Below are positions 17,953 through 26,082 of a DNA stretch of 64,000 bases, in pieces. The translations under genes and the position numbers were made by a program. The notes under the pieces are model-generated. The model was not told the origin of the DNA, searched no databases, and worked only from the letters and a program-made list of their open reading frames with translations. Every line of letters begins with the position of its first letter. Position 1 is the first letter of the stretch. The stretch lies in assembly GCA_041905405.1 (NCBI GenBank), contig JAYRLC010000008.1, positions 1 through 64,000 of the forward strand, read 5' to 3'. The stretch is from RAM1 sp041905405 (GTDB lineage Bacteria > Pseudomonadota > Gammaproteobacteria > Burkholderiales > Burkholderiaceae_C).

Positions 17953-18709
17953 GGGGCCTCACGTTGCGCAGCAGGGGAGGGGAGCCGCCGTCGCGCGTGA
18001 CCTGGCGGCGGATCTGCCAGGCCGCAAGCTCATGGCGCAGGAACGGGTTGCCGAAGGCCACGCCCACGGTGTCCGGGCGCTTGAACAGCGGCGTGGCCTG
18101 GGCGGGCGTGATGCCGCCGAACCAGATGGCCTTGGGGCCGCCCGTGCGCGGCGGGACATGGGCTGCCACGACGTTGCCGTCCACCGCACCCTCGCGCTCG
18201 CGGTCGATGAGCAGGATTTCGCTGATGCTGGCCTGCGCGATGCGTTCCTCGAACCGGGCCCAGGGCATGGGGGGCCCGCCGCGGGCAGCCTGCGCATGCA
18301 GGCTGCTATTGACGAGCACCAGCGGCGTCGCGCCGATGACCGCCTGCTGTCCCACCGCCAAACTGATGGCCGCGATTTCCTGGGGGGCCGTCCACAGCAG
18401 GGTCTCGACGATGACGCGGTCGCAGCCCAGCGCAATGGCCTTGACGGCATGCTCAGCGCGGCGGATGCCGCCGCCAAATGCGACGGGTGTGCGCACCGCC
18501 GACTCGCGGATCTCGTCCAGCAAACGCCAGTCGGGTTGGTCCAGGCCGTGGCTGATGTCCACCACGGCGATTTCGTCGACGCCCCAGCGATCCAGGTTCT
18601 TCAGCACGGAACGCAGGCGGCCGGCGGGACGGTGGTGCGCGTAGCCGTAGGACAGCACGACCTGGCCGCCGCGCACAGGCACCATGGCAATGAGCCGCTT
18701 ATAGGCCAT
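17942..18709 (-). CDS. HisF-like subunit of sugar amidation (WbuZ type)
   Basis: A 255-residue TIM-barrel protein related to imidazole glycerol phosphate synthase subunit HisF, with the phosphate loop FGGGIR at about 78-83. The two catalytic aspartates of true HisF (Asp11 and Asp130 in Thermotoga) align with Pro11 and Pro129 here, so cyclase activity for histidine synthesis is unlikely. In O-antigen and nonulosonate loci such proteins are thought to channel ammonia from the HisH-like glutaminase to the sugar amidotransferase. It overlaps the HisH-like gene by 11 bases. It is therefore not assigned to histidine biosynthesis. Confidence 0.85.
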   Translation of the reverse strand: MAYKRLIAMVPVRGGQVVLSYGYAHHRPAGRLRSVLKNLDRWGVDEIAVVDISHGLDQPDWRLLDEIRESAVRTPVAFGGGIRRAEHAVKAIALGCDRVIVETLLWTAPQEIAAISLAVGQQAVIGATPLVLVNSSLHAQAARGGPPMPWARFEERIAQASISEILLIDREREGAVDGNVVAAHVPPRTGGPKAIWFGGITPAQATPLFKRPDTVGVAFGNPFLRHELAAWQIRRQVTRDGGSPPLLRNVRPHAD

Positions 18710-19316
18710 AGTGCTTCATGACGTTGTCGATGAACGCGACACCCACGGCCTGGCTTTTTTCAGGGTGGAACTGGATGCCGCACAGGTGGCCGTGCAGGAA
18801 GTAGGCCAGCAACGCGTGCTCGCCGCGGGTGATGCCGCGTTCCTGCATGGGGGCGTCGGTGTTGATCTGGTAGCCGTGGTTGAAATAGAAATTCTTCTCG
18901 GCGGTCTTCAGCAGCGCGGGCTTGGCCGCAGGCGACGGCGTGACGGCATGGATGCCCGACCAGCCGTTGTGAAACGCGTCGCCCGCCAGGCGCGACACGT
19001 TGCCCGGCAGCAGGGCCAGCCCTTTGCAATTGTCTTCATGCAGATCCTCGAACATGATCTGCGCACCCACGCAGATGCCCAGAATGCGGTGTTCACGCGC
19101 GTGCAGGGTCTGCAGCGCATCGGCAAACCCGGTGTCATGGAGCCTGCGCATGGCGCTGCCTGACGCCCCCACCCCGGGGACCACGGCCAGGTCGGCGCCG
19201 TTGAGCTGGTCCGGCGATTCAGCCACCTTGGGAAAGCGCCCGATCGCATGGAACAGCTCTACCAGCGACGCAATGTTGCCGGCGCCGTGGGGGACCAGGA
19301 CGATGGATTTACTCAA
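18699..19316 (-). CDS. HisH-like glutamine amidotransferase for sugar amidation
   Basis: A 205-residue class I glutaminase. The triad is intact: Cys82 in GICVGAQ, and His184 and Glu186 in IQFHPEKS. The oxyanion segment PGVGASG is at 47-53. It should release ammonia from glutamine for the adjacent amidotransferase via the HisF-like subunit. The open frame extends upstream to 19481, but TTG 19316 is preceded by GGAG six bases away and gives the HisH N-terminus (SKSIVLVPHGAGN). It overlaps the stop of the upstream gene by eight bases, which suggests translational coupling. Confidence 0.87.
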   Translation of the reverse strand: MSKSIVLVPHGAGNIASLVELFHAIGRFPKVAESPDQLNGADLAVVPGVGASGSAMRRLHDTGFADALQTLHAREHRILGICVGAQIMFEDLHEDNCKGLALLPGNVSRLAGDAFHNGWSGIHAVTPSPAAKPALLKTAEKNFYFNHGYQINTDAPMQERGITRGEHALLAYFLHGHLCGIQFHPEKSQAVGVAFIDNVMKHYGL

Positions 19317-20448
19317 TGTTGACTCCGGCCGTGAAACGCGGCTGCGGGCGCTCTTTGCCAGGCACCGTGGCAAAGAGCCGGGGGTGTGCCGCCTGGCGCA
19401 CCCGTTCCCAGAACTGGGCGGTGCTGATGTCCACATAGCGGCAGAACGATGCGACGTACCGGTCGCTGCAGATGCCGTCATACGCCTGCACCACGGCCTG
19501 CGCCTGCTCGCGTGTGACGCGGCCTGCGCGGATTTCCTCGTTCATGTAGTCGGTCGCACGCCCAAACCCCAGCTTGTAGTATTTGAGCATCATGTTGATG
19601 GTGGCCCAGTCCTCGTCCAGCATGCTGGTGCCCAGCAGGTCGCCGGACTCCTCGACGCCTTCGTTGCGGATCTTCAGGCCCTGGGCCATGGCGAATGACG
19701 AGTTGTCGCCCAGCGACCAGTTGCTCCAGGCCGGGCCGAGGTAGATGGTGTTGATCATCCTCTCGCGCATGAGCGCCACATCCGGGAACTCATACGGCAG
19801 GATCTTTTCGAGCCCGCCGACCGTCTCGATCATCCAGTCCAGGTTGCCGCCGGCCAGCGTGTTGATGTTGCGCAGGTTGTTGCCGTCCCAGATCGTGGCA
19901 CCCAGGCTGGCCGAGTCGCCCACCTGCAGGGCCGGGTTCTCGCCCCACATGATGAGCTTGATGTCATGGGCCACGGCCATCTTGGGCACGCCGGCGAACA
20001 GCACCATCTCGGTAGCCTTGAAGATGTTGGCAAAGCGGAAGAAGGCCTCGCGCATCAGCCGGCGCGACGTTTCCGGGGCCGGGCCGAGCATGATGCAGTC
20101 GAACCCGTGCGAGATCAGGTTGGACAGGTTGTCCACGCCCACCTGGGACACCTGCTTGGGCGGGTAGGCCACGCACACGAGCAGGGGATTCAGGCCCAGC
20201 TTCTCGCGCACCCACAGTGCCTGGCGCGTGCTGTCCTTGCCGCCGCTGACGCCGACGATGCAGTCGTATTGCTGGTATTTGCGCCGCTGCGTGAGCCGGT
20301 TGACGATGTCCTTGAGCTCGCGAAAGCGCTCTTCATAGGCCACGTCCCGGGAGGATTCGGCGTAGATGCACGGGATGCACACGCCATGCTCGTCGAACCG
20401 GGCATTGGGCCGTGTATTGGGCGACAGGCATCTCGTGCAATAGCGCAT
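19309..20448 (-). CDS. pseA: N-acetyl-sugar amidotransferase (WbuX/PseA family), intact
   Basis: A 379-residue PP-loop ATPase of the family that converts an N-acetyl group of a sugar into an acetamidino group (PseA for pseudaminic acid in Campylobacter, WbpG for O-antigen in Pseudomonas). Zinc-finger-like cysteines are at C4, C7, C24 and C27, and the PP-loop SGGKDS is intact at 68-73. I start at ATG 20448 (MRYCTRC) because family members begin this way; an in-frame ATG lies 24 bases upstream inside pseI. Position next to pseI and the HisH/HisF-like pair suggests a 7- or 5-acetamidino pseudaminic acid product. Specificity is inferred. Confidence 0.82.
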   Translation of the reverse strand: MRYCTRCLSPNTRPNARFDEHGVCIPCIYAESSRDVAYEERFRELKDIVNRLTQRRKYQQYDCIVGVSGGKDSTRQALWVREKLGLNPLLVCVAYPPKQVSQVGVDNLSNLISHGFDCIMLGPAPETSRRLMREAFFRFANIFKATEMVLFAGVPKMAVAHDIKLIMWGENPALQVGDSASLGATIWDGNNLRNINTLAGGNLDWMIETVGGLEKILPYEFPDVALMRERMINTIYLGPAWSNWSLGDNSSFAMAQGLKIRNEGVEESGDLLGTSMLDEDWATINMMLKYYKLGFGRATDYMNEEIRAGRVTREQAQAVVQAYDGICSDRYVASFCRYVDISTAQFWERVRQAAHPRLFATVPGKERPQPRFTAGVNIE

Positions 20449-20453
20449 GCCGG

Positions 20454-21506
20454 TCAGCCGATCAGGTCCCATTGGATGGGCGTGCCGCGCTTGACGGCGC
20501 GGCGCACGCGCTTGCCCAGCAAGGTGTCGAAATGCTTGGTCGGCAGGCCCAGGCCGGGGCGGATCGCGCGCATGTTGTCGGGGCTGAACGCCTCGCCCTC
20601 GGCCATGTCACGCACCACGTAGAGCGAGCGCCGGTACTGGCGCGAGGTTTCCTCGGCCGCGGAAGCCGGTCCGTAGTGGATGCGTCCCAGGCCCTGCCAG
20701 GCCCGCTGCGACTCCACCACCAGCGCCGACATCTCGGCGGGCTCCATGGAAAACGTGGAGTCCACGCCGCCGTCCGCGCGCGCGAGCGTGAAATGCTTTT
20801 CGATGACGGTGGCGCCCAGCGCCACGCTGGCGACCGACACGCCGATGCCCATGGTGTGGTCGGACAGGCCGATCTCGCACCCGAACAGCTCGCGCATGTG
20901 CGGGATGGTCAGCAGGTGCGTGTCCACCGGTGTGGCGGGGTAGGTGCTGGTGCACTTGAGCAGGACCAGGTCCTTGCAGCCCGCCGCGCGCGCCGCGCGC
21001 ACGGTCTCGTCAAGCTCGCTGATACTGGCCATGCCCGTGGAGATGATGACGGGCTTGCCCGTGGCGGCCACGCGCTGGATCAGGGGCAGGTCGGTGTTCT
21101 CGAATGACGCGATCTTGTAGCAGGCGACATCCAGCGATTCCAGGAAGTCCACCGCGCTCGCATCGAACGGCGTGCTGAACGGAATGATGCCGCGCGCGCG
21201 TGCCCGCTCGAAGATGGCCTGGTGCCATTCCCACGGCGTGTGCGCCTCGTGGTAGAGCTCATACAGCGTCTTGCCCTGCCACAGGTTCTTCTTGTCCGAC
21301 ACGAAGAACTCGCCTTCGGACAGGTCCAGCGTCATGGTATCGGCGGTGTAGGTCTGGATCTTCAGCGCATGCGCGCCGGTTGCCGCGGCGGCGTCCACGA
21401 TTTCCAGTGCGCGGTCCAGCGACTGGTTGTGGTTGCCCGACATCTCGGCAATGATGAAGGGCGGCTGGTCAGCGCCGATGGCGCGCTGGGAAATGTGAAA
21501 GCTCAC
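20454..21506 (-). CDS. pseI: Pseudaminic acid synthase
   Basis: A NeuB-family enzyme that condenses 2,4-diacetamido-2,4,6-trideoxy-L-altrose, or its acyl variant, with phosphoenolpyruvate to make pseudaminic acid. The 350-residue protein has the NeuB TIM-barrel (about 15-280), with FIIAEMSGNHNQ near the N-terminus and EIGLSDHT, followed by a C-terminal SAF/antifreeze-like domain (about 290-350). Neighbouring pseB, C, F and G favour pseudaminic over sialic or legionaminic acid. In the operon it is separated from pseH by the acyl-assembly genes. Confidence 0.92.
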   Translation of the reverse strand: MSFHISQRAIGADQPPFIIAEMSGNHNQSLDRALEIVDAAAATGAHALKIQTYTADTMTLDLSEGEFFVSDKKNLWQGKTLYELYHEAHTPWEWHQAIFERARARGIIPFSTPFDASAVDFLESLDVACYKIASFENTDLPLIQRVAATGKPVIISTGMASISELDETVRAARAAGCKDLVLLKCTSTYPATPVDTHLLTIPHMRELFGCEIGLSDHTMGIGVSVASVALGATVIEKHFTLARADGGVDSTFSMEPAEMSALVVESQRAWQGLGRIHYGPASAAEETSRQYRRSLYVVRDMAEGEAFSPDNMRAIRPGLGLPTKHFDTLLGKRVRRAVKRGTPIQWDLIG

Positions 21507-21534
21507 GGCTTGAATCCTGCAGGAAACGGCGTCT

Positions 21535-22875
21535 TCAGGCGGACCGCACTTTCTTCTGGCGGGCTGTGTACAGGGGTTCGTCCGCCACGACGACCTTGCT
21601 GGGAATCTTATACGGAGTCAGCTTGCCCAGACAGGCGTGGCGGATGCGGCGCTTGAGTGCGTCGGCGGGCTCCGGCGAGACCAGTTGCACCTTGGCCACC
21701 ACGATCTGCCCCACCAGCGCACTGGCCTCGCCGTAGACGGCGACGTCCTGCACGTTGGGCAACTGCAGGATCAGGTTCTCGACTTCCGACGGATACACCT
21801 TCTGCCCGCCCACATTGATGATGTCGGTGACGCGGCCCAGGATGCGGAAGTACTCGCCGTCCACCTCCACCCGGTCCTTGGTGTTGAACCACCCGTCGGC
21901 GTCGAACTCGGACTCGGCGTTGAGGTAGCCCTCCATCGCAAAGTCGGACTTGATCCACAGAATGCCGTCGCGTACCTGCGTCTGGAAGCCCGGGCCGCCG
22001 ACCTTGACCCACAGCGACCCGTCGGGCCGCGACTTGGAGCCCAGCACGCCCACTTCCGACAGGCCGTAGGTCTGCTGCAGTTCGACGCCCGGAAAGCTCT
22101 GGCGCAGCCGGTCCAGCGTGGACTGCGGCATGACCTCGGTGCCATAGGTGATCCGCTTGAGCGAGCCGAGGTCGAAGCGTTCATGAACCCGCGATGCCAT
22201 CATCAGCGTCAGGAACGAAGGCGTGGCAGGCAGCAGCTCGACCCGGTAGGTCTGGATAGCCTTGCACACGCTGGCCACGGACCGGTCGGCAACCGTGACC
22301 ACCGTGCCCAGCGACGAGACGATGGCCAGGATGGTGTTGATGCCGCCGAAGTGGTCGATCATCAGGAACGGGATGGCGATCAGGGCCGTGCGTTGCTGGC
22401 GGAACTTCTCCAGGATTTTCGTGAAGTCGTACAGCATGCCCTTGGGCTTGCCGGTGGAGCCGGAGGAGAACAGCACCAGCCCGGGGCGCTGCCGGGTGCG
22501 AAAGGCCTGCAGCAAGGCATTGTCGGCGGGCACCTTGCGCGGCTCGATCCGCATGGGGCTGCCGTCGCGCGGAAATTCGACGCGCCAGTCGCAGCCGCAC
22601 ACCTGCAGCACCGCCGACTCTTCCACCACCGATTCATGGGTCAGCGGCGTGAGGATGTTGCCGTTCAGGGCCAGCGCCAGGAACATGCAGAACACCTCGG
22701 GCGAATAGTCGCCCAGCACGGTGACCACCTCGCCCTGCGCGATGCCCAGCCCGCCGATTTGCGCGCGGTAGCCGGCCACCAGGCGCAGCAGGTCGCCATA
22801 CGTGACCTGGCGCCCGTCATGAACGAACGCCAGTTGCTGCGGCGCCTGCGCGAACCGGTCGAGCAACCAGTTCAT
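21535..22875 (-). CDS. AMP-forming acyl ligase of the ACP module
   Basis: A 446-residue adenylate-forming enzyme, a short member of the acyl-CoA synthetase/acyl-ACP ligase superfamily. The ATP loop is LFSSGSTGKPKGM, then TYGLSEVG, then the hinge segment around GRVTDIINVGGQKVYPSEVE and a C-terminal lysine region (PYKIP and TARQKK). It should activate a free carboxylic acid and transfer it to a carrier thiol. ATG 22875 overlaps the ACP stop by four bases, so the adjacent ACP is the likely acceptor. The frame is open further upstream, but that stretch is a shadow of the ACP gene. Confidence 0.85.
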   Translation of the reverse strand: MNWLLDRFAQAPQQLAFVHDGRQVTYGDLLRLVAGYRAQIGGLGIAQGEVVTVLGDYSPEVFCMFLALALNGNILTPLTHESVVEESAVLQVCGCDWRVEFPRDGSPMRIEPRKVPADNALLQAFRTRQRPGLVLFSSGSTGKPKGMLYDFTKILEKFRQQRTALIAIPFLMIDHFGGINTILAIVSSLGTVVTVADRSVASVCKAIQTYRVELLPATPSFLTLMMASRVHERFDLGSLKRITYGTEVMPQSTLDRLRQSFPGVELQQTYGLSEVGVLGSKSRPDGSLWVKVGGPGFQTQVRDGILWIKSDFAMEGYLNAESEFDADGWFNTKDRVEVDGEYFRILGRVTDIINVGGQKVYPSEVENLILQLPNVQDVAVYGEASALVGQIVVAKVQLVSPEPADALKRRIRHACLGKLTPYKIPSKVVVADEPLYTARQKKVRSA

Positions 22876-23114
22876 GCAGCGCCCTGAAGCAGCCCAGACA
22901 GCACCAGCCGGATCAGCTTGTAGGAGGTGATGTCGGCCGCTTCCTCGTCGGGGATGGACACGCCGAACTCGTCCTCCAGTGCCAGCACCAGGTTCATGTG
23001 GCGCAGCGAATCCCATTGCGGCAGCGTGTCGCTGCTGCTGTCTTCGGTGATGTCGCCGGGTTCCACTTCCAGAATGGTGGCCATCACGGACTTGAGTCTG
23101 GTTTCATCCAACAT
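22872..23114 (-). CDS. Acyl carrier protein (second of two in the operon)
   Basis: An 80-residue acidic helical protein with the phosphopantetheine site at Ser36 in WDSLRHMNL, the expected DSL motif. The spacing between helices looks like a normal ACP. It overlaps the FkbH-like gene upstream by 11 bases and the AMP-forming ligase downstream by four. This placement suggests that its cargo is loaded by FkbH (glyceryl) or by the ligase. Confidence 0.87.
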   Translation of the reverse strand: MLDETRLKSVMATILEVEPGDITEDSSSDTLPQWDSLRHMNLVLALEDEFGVSIPDEEAADITSYKLIRLVLSGLLQGAA

Positions 23115-24891
23115 AGGTCAGCTCGATATGGTTGCAAGGCGGCAGGCGGTCGGCCTGCGCGAGTTCAAGGGTGTAGGTGACCGCGCCGTCCGCGCTGTCC
23201 GTGCGGGGGAGGCCCAGCTCATCATAGAAGCGGGCTACCAGCGCATTCTTGGGCGAAGGCAGGTACTGCGCGGACAGCCGCGTGGCGCCACGGTCCAGCG
23301 CATCCTGCAGGATCGGGCGCCAGATGACGTGCTCGACGCCGCGGCCGATCACGCGGCAGCTCATGAAGAAGTTGTCCACGCGCGCGATGTCGCCCTCGTA
23401 GGCGATCACCGCCACGCCGGTCAGCCCCGCATTGCCGAACCGGTCCTGCACCACCAGCGAATAGACCGCATGGGCCGGGGAGTCCATGAACTGGCCGATG
23501 TCGGCCGGCGTGTAGCGCCGCGTCGTCAGGTTGAACTGGTTGGACTTCTGGCTCAGCTCGCTGATGCGGGCGATGGAATCGCGGGCGTTGCGCGTCAGCG
23601 TGACGTGCAACTGCAGGGAACGCAGGTACTCGTCCTGCGAGCCGAATTCGGCCTGCGCCGCGATCGCCTCGGCGCGCATGCGGTACTGCTCGGTCTTGCC
23701 CTGGCTTTCGGCCGACACGCCTGCACCCGTCAGCCAGTGCGCGGCCTGCTCGATCAGCGCGGGATAGTCGGGCAGATTGGCGGGCACCTGCAGCACCCTG
23801 ACCTGGGGCAACTGGCTGCGGACCGCATTGCACTCGAAGTCCGAGTCGTCGACGAAGATGAAGCTGTCCAGGCCCAGGTTGAGCTCCGCGGCGATCTCGC
23901 GCAGGTTCTGCGGCTTGTCCTGCCAGTTCACCTTTTTCACCACGATGTGTTCGGGCCGGATCACCATGGACGGGTGCTTGTCCAGCGCCTCCTGCACGTC
24001 GGCCGGGTTGTTCTTGGTGCACAGGCACAGCAGCACGCCCTGGCGCTGCAGCTGCACGATCTGTTGTTGCACCCGCCAGAACACATTGCCCGGGTAGTTG
24101 AAGGGGTCCAGCTTGATGCCGTCCAGCCCGTCCTCGCCCACCACACCGCCCCACAGCGTGTTGTCGCAGTCCAGCACCAGGCATTTGTAGAAGTAGGTGC
24201 CGAAGCCCCGCGACGCCACGCTCAGCGCCGACGCCAGGGCGTCCATGTAGCGCAGGCTGTAGGGCGCCTTGGCGCGGTAATAAAAGCGCGCGTCGATGGC
24301 ATCGGCCAGGCCCATGGACTGGACGATGCCGTCGGTGTCGATCCACCGCGCGTTCGCGTGGGCCTGGACCGCGTTGCGCAGGACCAGGTTGAACCGGGCC
24401 AGCAGGGTCTGCACCGCGTCGTGGCCGCCCGGGCCGGCGCGCGTGATCCGGTGCAGGCCGCACACGTAGATCGCTTCAAAACCGGCTGCTTTCTGCAACG
24501 CCAGCGTGATGCGGGCGGTGAACTCGGCCTCCTTGTCATCGAGTTCGCGCGGCTCCAGCAGAGCCGCGCGCGATTCGAGGTGCGGCAGGATCGTATCCAG
24601 AAAAGGCATGAGCACGGCGTGGGTCACGCCGGCCGCCGCAAAGCGGTCCATGTCGCCCAGCGGGTCGTCAAAGCCGCCTTGGGTCACCTGGGCCCGGATG
24701 CCGGCCAGCGCCGCGTGCTTTTGCAAAAATGGCTTCAGCGAGTCGGCCGTGATCGCCGCCGAGATGCCGAAGTGAACGCTGCGCGACGCGGCGAGTCGGG
24801 GCTCCAGGCCCTTGAGCGCCTGCATGACCTTGGCCAGCGAAACCCCTGAATCCTGCAGCGCATGCAGCGCGTCCGTGGTCTGCTCGGCCAT
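23104..24891 (-). CDS. FkbH-like HAD-IIIC protein, predicted glyceryl-ACP loading enzyme
   Basis: A 595-residue protein with three parts: an N-terminal SGNH-like region (about 30-225), a HAD domain with the motif DCDNT at 241-245 followed by LWGGVVGEDG, and a C-terminal GNAT-like domain (about 430-575). The segment CTKNN at 291-295 contains the cysteine expected in FkbH proteins. Characterised FkbH enzymes take 1,3-bisphosphoglycerate, dephosphorylate it and load the glyceryl unit on an ACP. An ACP gene overlaps the 3' end, which fits. Homologues are also found in surface-glycan loci. The actual acyl unit here is inferred. Confidence 0.85.
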   Translation of the reverse strand: MAEQTTDALHALQDSGVSLAKVMQALKGLEPRLAASRSVHFGISAAITADSLKPFLQKHAALAGIRAQVTQGGFDDPLGDMDRFAAAGVTHAVLMPFLDTILPHLESRAALLEPRELDDKEAEFTARITLALQKAAGFEAIYVCGLHRITRAGPGGHDAVQTLLARFNLVLRNAVQAHANARWIDTDGIVQSMGLADAIDARFYYRAKAPYSLRYMDALASALSVASRGFGTYFYKCLVLDCDNTLWGGVVGEDGLDGIKLDPFNYPGNVFWRVQQQIVQLQRQGVLLCLCTKNNPADVQEALDKHPSMVIRPEHIVVKKVNWQDKPQNLREIAAELNLGLDSFIFVDDSDFECNAVRSQLPQVRVLQVPANLPDYPALIEQAAHWLTGAGVSAESQGKTEQYRMRAEAIAAQAEFGSQDEYLRSLQLHVTLTRNARDSIARISELSQKSNQFNLTTRRYTPADIGQFMDSPAHAVYSLVVQDRFGNAGLTGVAVIAYEGDIARVDNFFMSCRVIGRGVEHVIWRPILQDALDRGATRLSAQYLPSPKNALVARFYDELGLPRTDSADGAVTYTLELAQADRLPPCNHIELTYVG

Positions 24892-26082
24892 CTACATCAC
24901 CAGGCCGCCGTTGACCCGCAGCGTCTGGCCCGTGACAAACTGGGCGGCGTCCGACGCCAGGTACGCGACGGTGCCGGCGATGTCGGCGGGCGTCGCCAGC
25001 CGCCGCAGCGGGGTCTGCCGGGCCGTGAGCAGCTGAACCTTTTCGGGAATGTCCCCGATCAACAGGGTGTCCGTCATGCCAGGGGCGACGGTGTTGACGG
25101 CAATGCCCAGCGGCCCCAGTTCCAGCGCCAGGCTGCGCGTCAGCGCCGCCTGGGCGGCCTTGGCCAGGCTGTAGTGCAGCCAGCCAGCCGTGGGGGTGCC
25201 GTCCGCGGCCTGCGAGCCGATGTTCACGATGCGGCCCGACTTGCGCGTCGCCATGTCCTTGGCGCAAAGCTGCGCCAGCGCCAGCGCCGCCCTGACCTGG
25301 ATGTCCAGGTGCTGCTGGATGTCGGCCCATTCGGTGGACAGCACGGGAACGGGCGCGATCCGTCCCGACGCGTTGTTGACCAGCACGCCGACGCCGCCAA
25401 AGTGGCGGATCGCTGCGTCGACCAGGCGTTGGGCCGAGCCGGCGGCCTGCAGGTCGGCCTCTACCGCCACCGCCTTGCCGCCGCGGCTTTGGATGCGCTC
25501 GCAAACCTGGGCTGCCGCGTCGGCGTTGCGCGCGTAGTGCACCACGACGGCATGCCCGTCCTGCGCCAGGCGCTCGCAGATGGCGCTGCCGATGCCGCCG
25601 GAGCCGCCGGTGACGATGGCGACGCGGCAGGCCGGCGACTGCCCCTCATCCTGCGCTGCAGGCGCCGGCGGCGCCATGACCTTGACCTTGCCGCGGCCCG
25701 TCAGCACCTTCTGGCGGTGCTGGTTGAGGATGGTCGTGTCCAGCTCGAGCAGCCGCTCGCCCGCGTGCTTGCGGGTGACGGTGCAGATGACCGTGAGCTG
25801 GTCGCCCAGCCGCACGGGGAGCAGAAAGTCCATCTGCTGCGACACCCACAGGGCGCCCTTGCCGGGCAGCTGCGTGCCGATCACGGTCGAAAGGAACGCC
25901 GCGCCCAGCATGCCGTGCACGACCACGCCCTTGAACGGGGTGGCCTGCGCATACTGCGGGTCCACGTGCAGCGGGTTGTCGTCGCCCGTCATCTCGACGA
26001 AGCGACGCACATCGTCGGCCGTGATCGTCTTTTGCAACGACCGTTCGTCGCCGACCTGGATCGCGTCAAAGTCCTGAAACAT
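24892..26082 (-). CDS. MaoC-type dehydratase fused to FabG-type reductase
   Basis: A 396-residue two-domain protein. Residues 1-135 form a hotdog-fold MaoC/enoyl hydratase domain with the hydratase motif G-D-x-N-P-L-H at 33-39 (Asp34, His39) and VVHGML. Residues 153-396 form a short-chain dehydrogenase with TGGSGGIG at 158-165, Ser290, Tyr304 and Lys308, followed by a typical FabG C-terminus (GQTLRVNGGLVM). The fusion joins ketoreduction with (R)-hydroxyacyl dehydration or hydration, two consecutive steps of acyl elongation. It lies immediately after the ketosynthase gene, overlapping it by 17 bases, which fits a short dedicated elongation line on ACP. Confidence 0.85.
   Translation of the reverse strand: MFQDFDAIQVGDERSLQKTITADDVRRFVEMTGDDNPLHVDPQYAQATPFKGVVVHGMLGAAFLSTVIGTQLPGKGALWVSQQMDFLLPVRLGDQLTVICTVTRKHAGERLLELDTTILNQHRQKVLTGRGKVKVMAPPAPAAQDEGQSPACRVAIVTGGSGGIGSAICERLAQDGHAVVVHYARNADAAAQVCERIQSRGGKAVAVEADLQAAGSAQRLVDAAIRHFGGVGVLVNNASGRIAPVPVLSTEWADIQQHLDIQVRAALALAQLCAKDMATRKSGRIVNIGSQAADGTPTAGWLHYSLAKAAQAALTRSLALELGPLGIAVNTVAPGMTDTLLIGDIPEKVQLLTARQTPLRRLATPADIAGTVAYLASDAAQFVTGQTLRVNGGLVM

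Noticed and set aside
17942..19316. HisH and HisF as histidine biosynthesis genes
   Set aside because: No other his genes are nearby, the HisF-like protein lacks both catalytic aspartates, and both genes overlap sugar amidotransferase genes.
20454..21506. Assignment as sialic acid (NeuB) or legionaminic acid synthase
   Set aside because: Neighbouring pseB, pseC, pseF and pseG define the pseudaminic acid route; no NeuC- or LegG-like epimerase with confident motifs is present in this operon.
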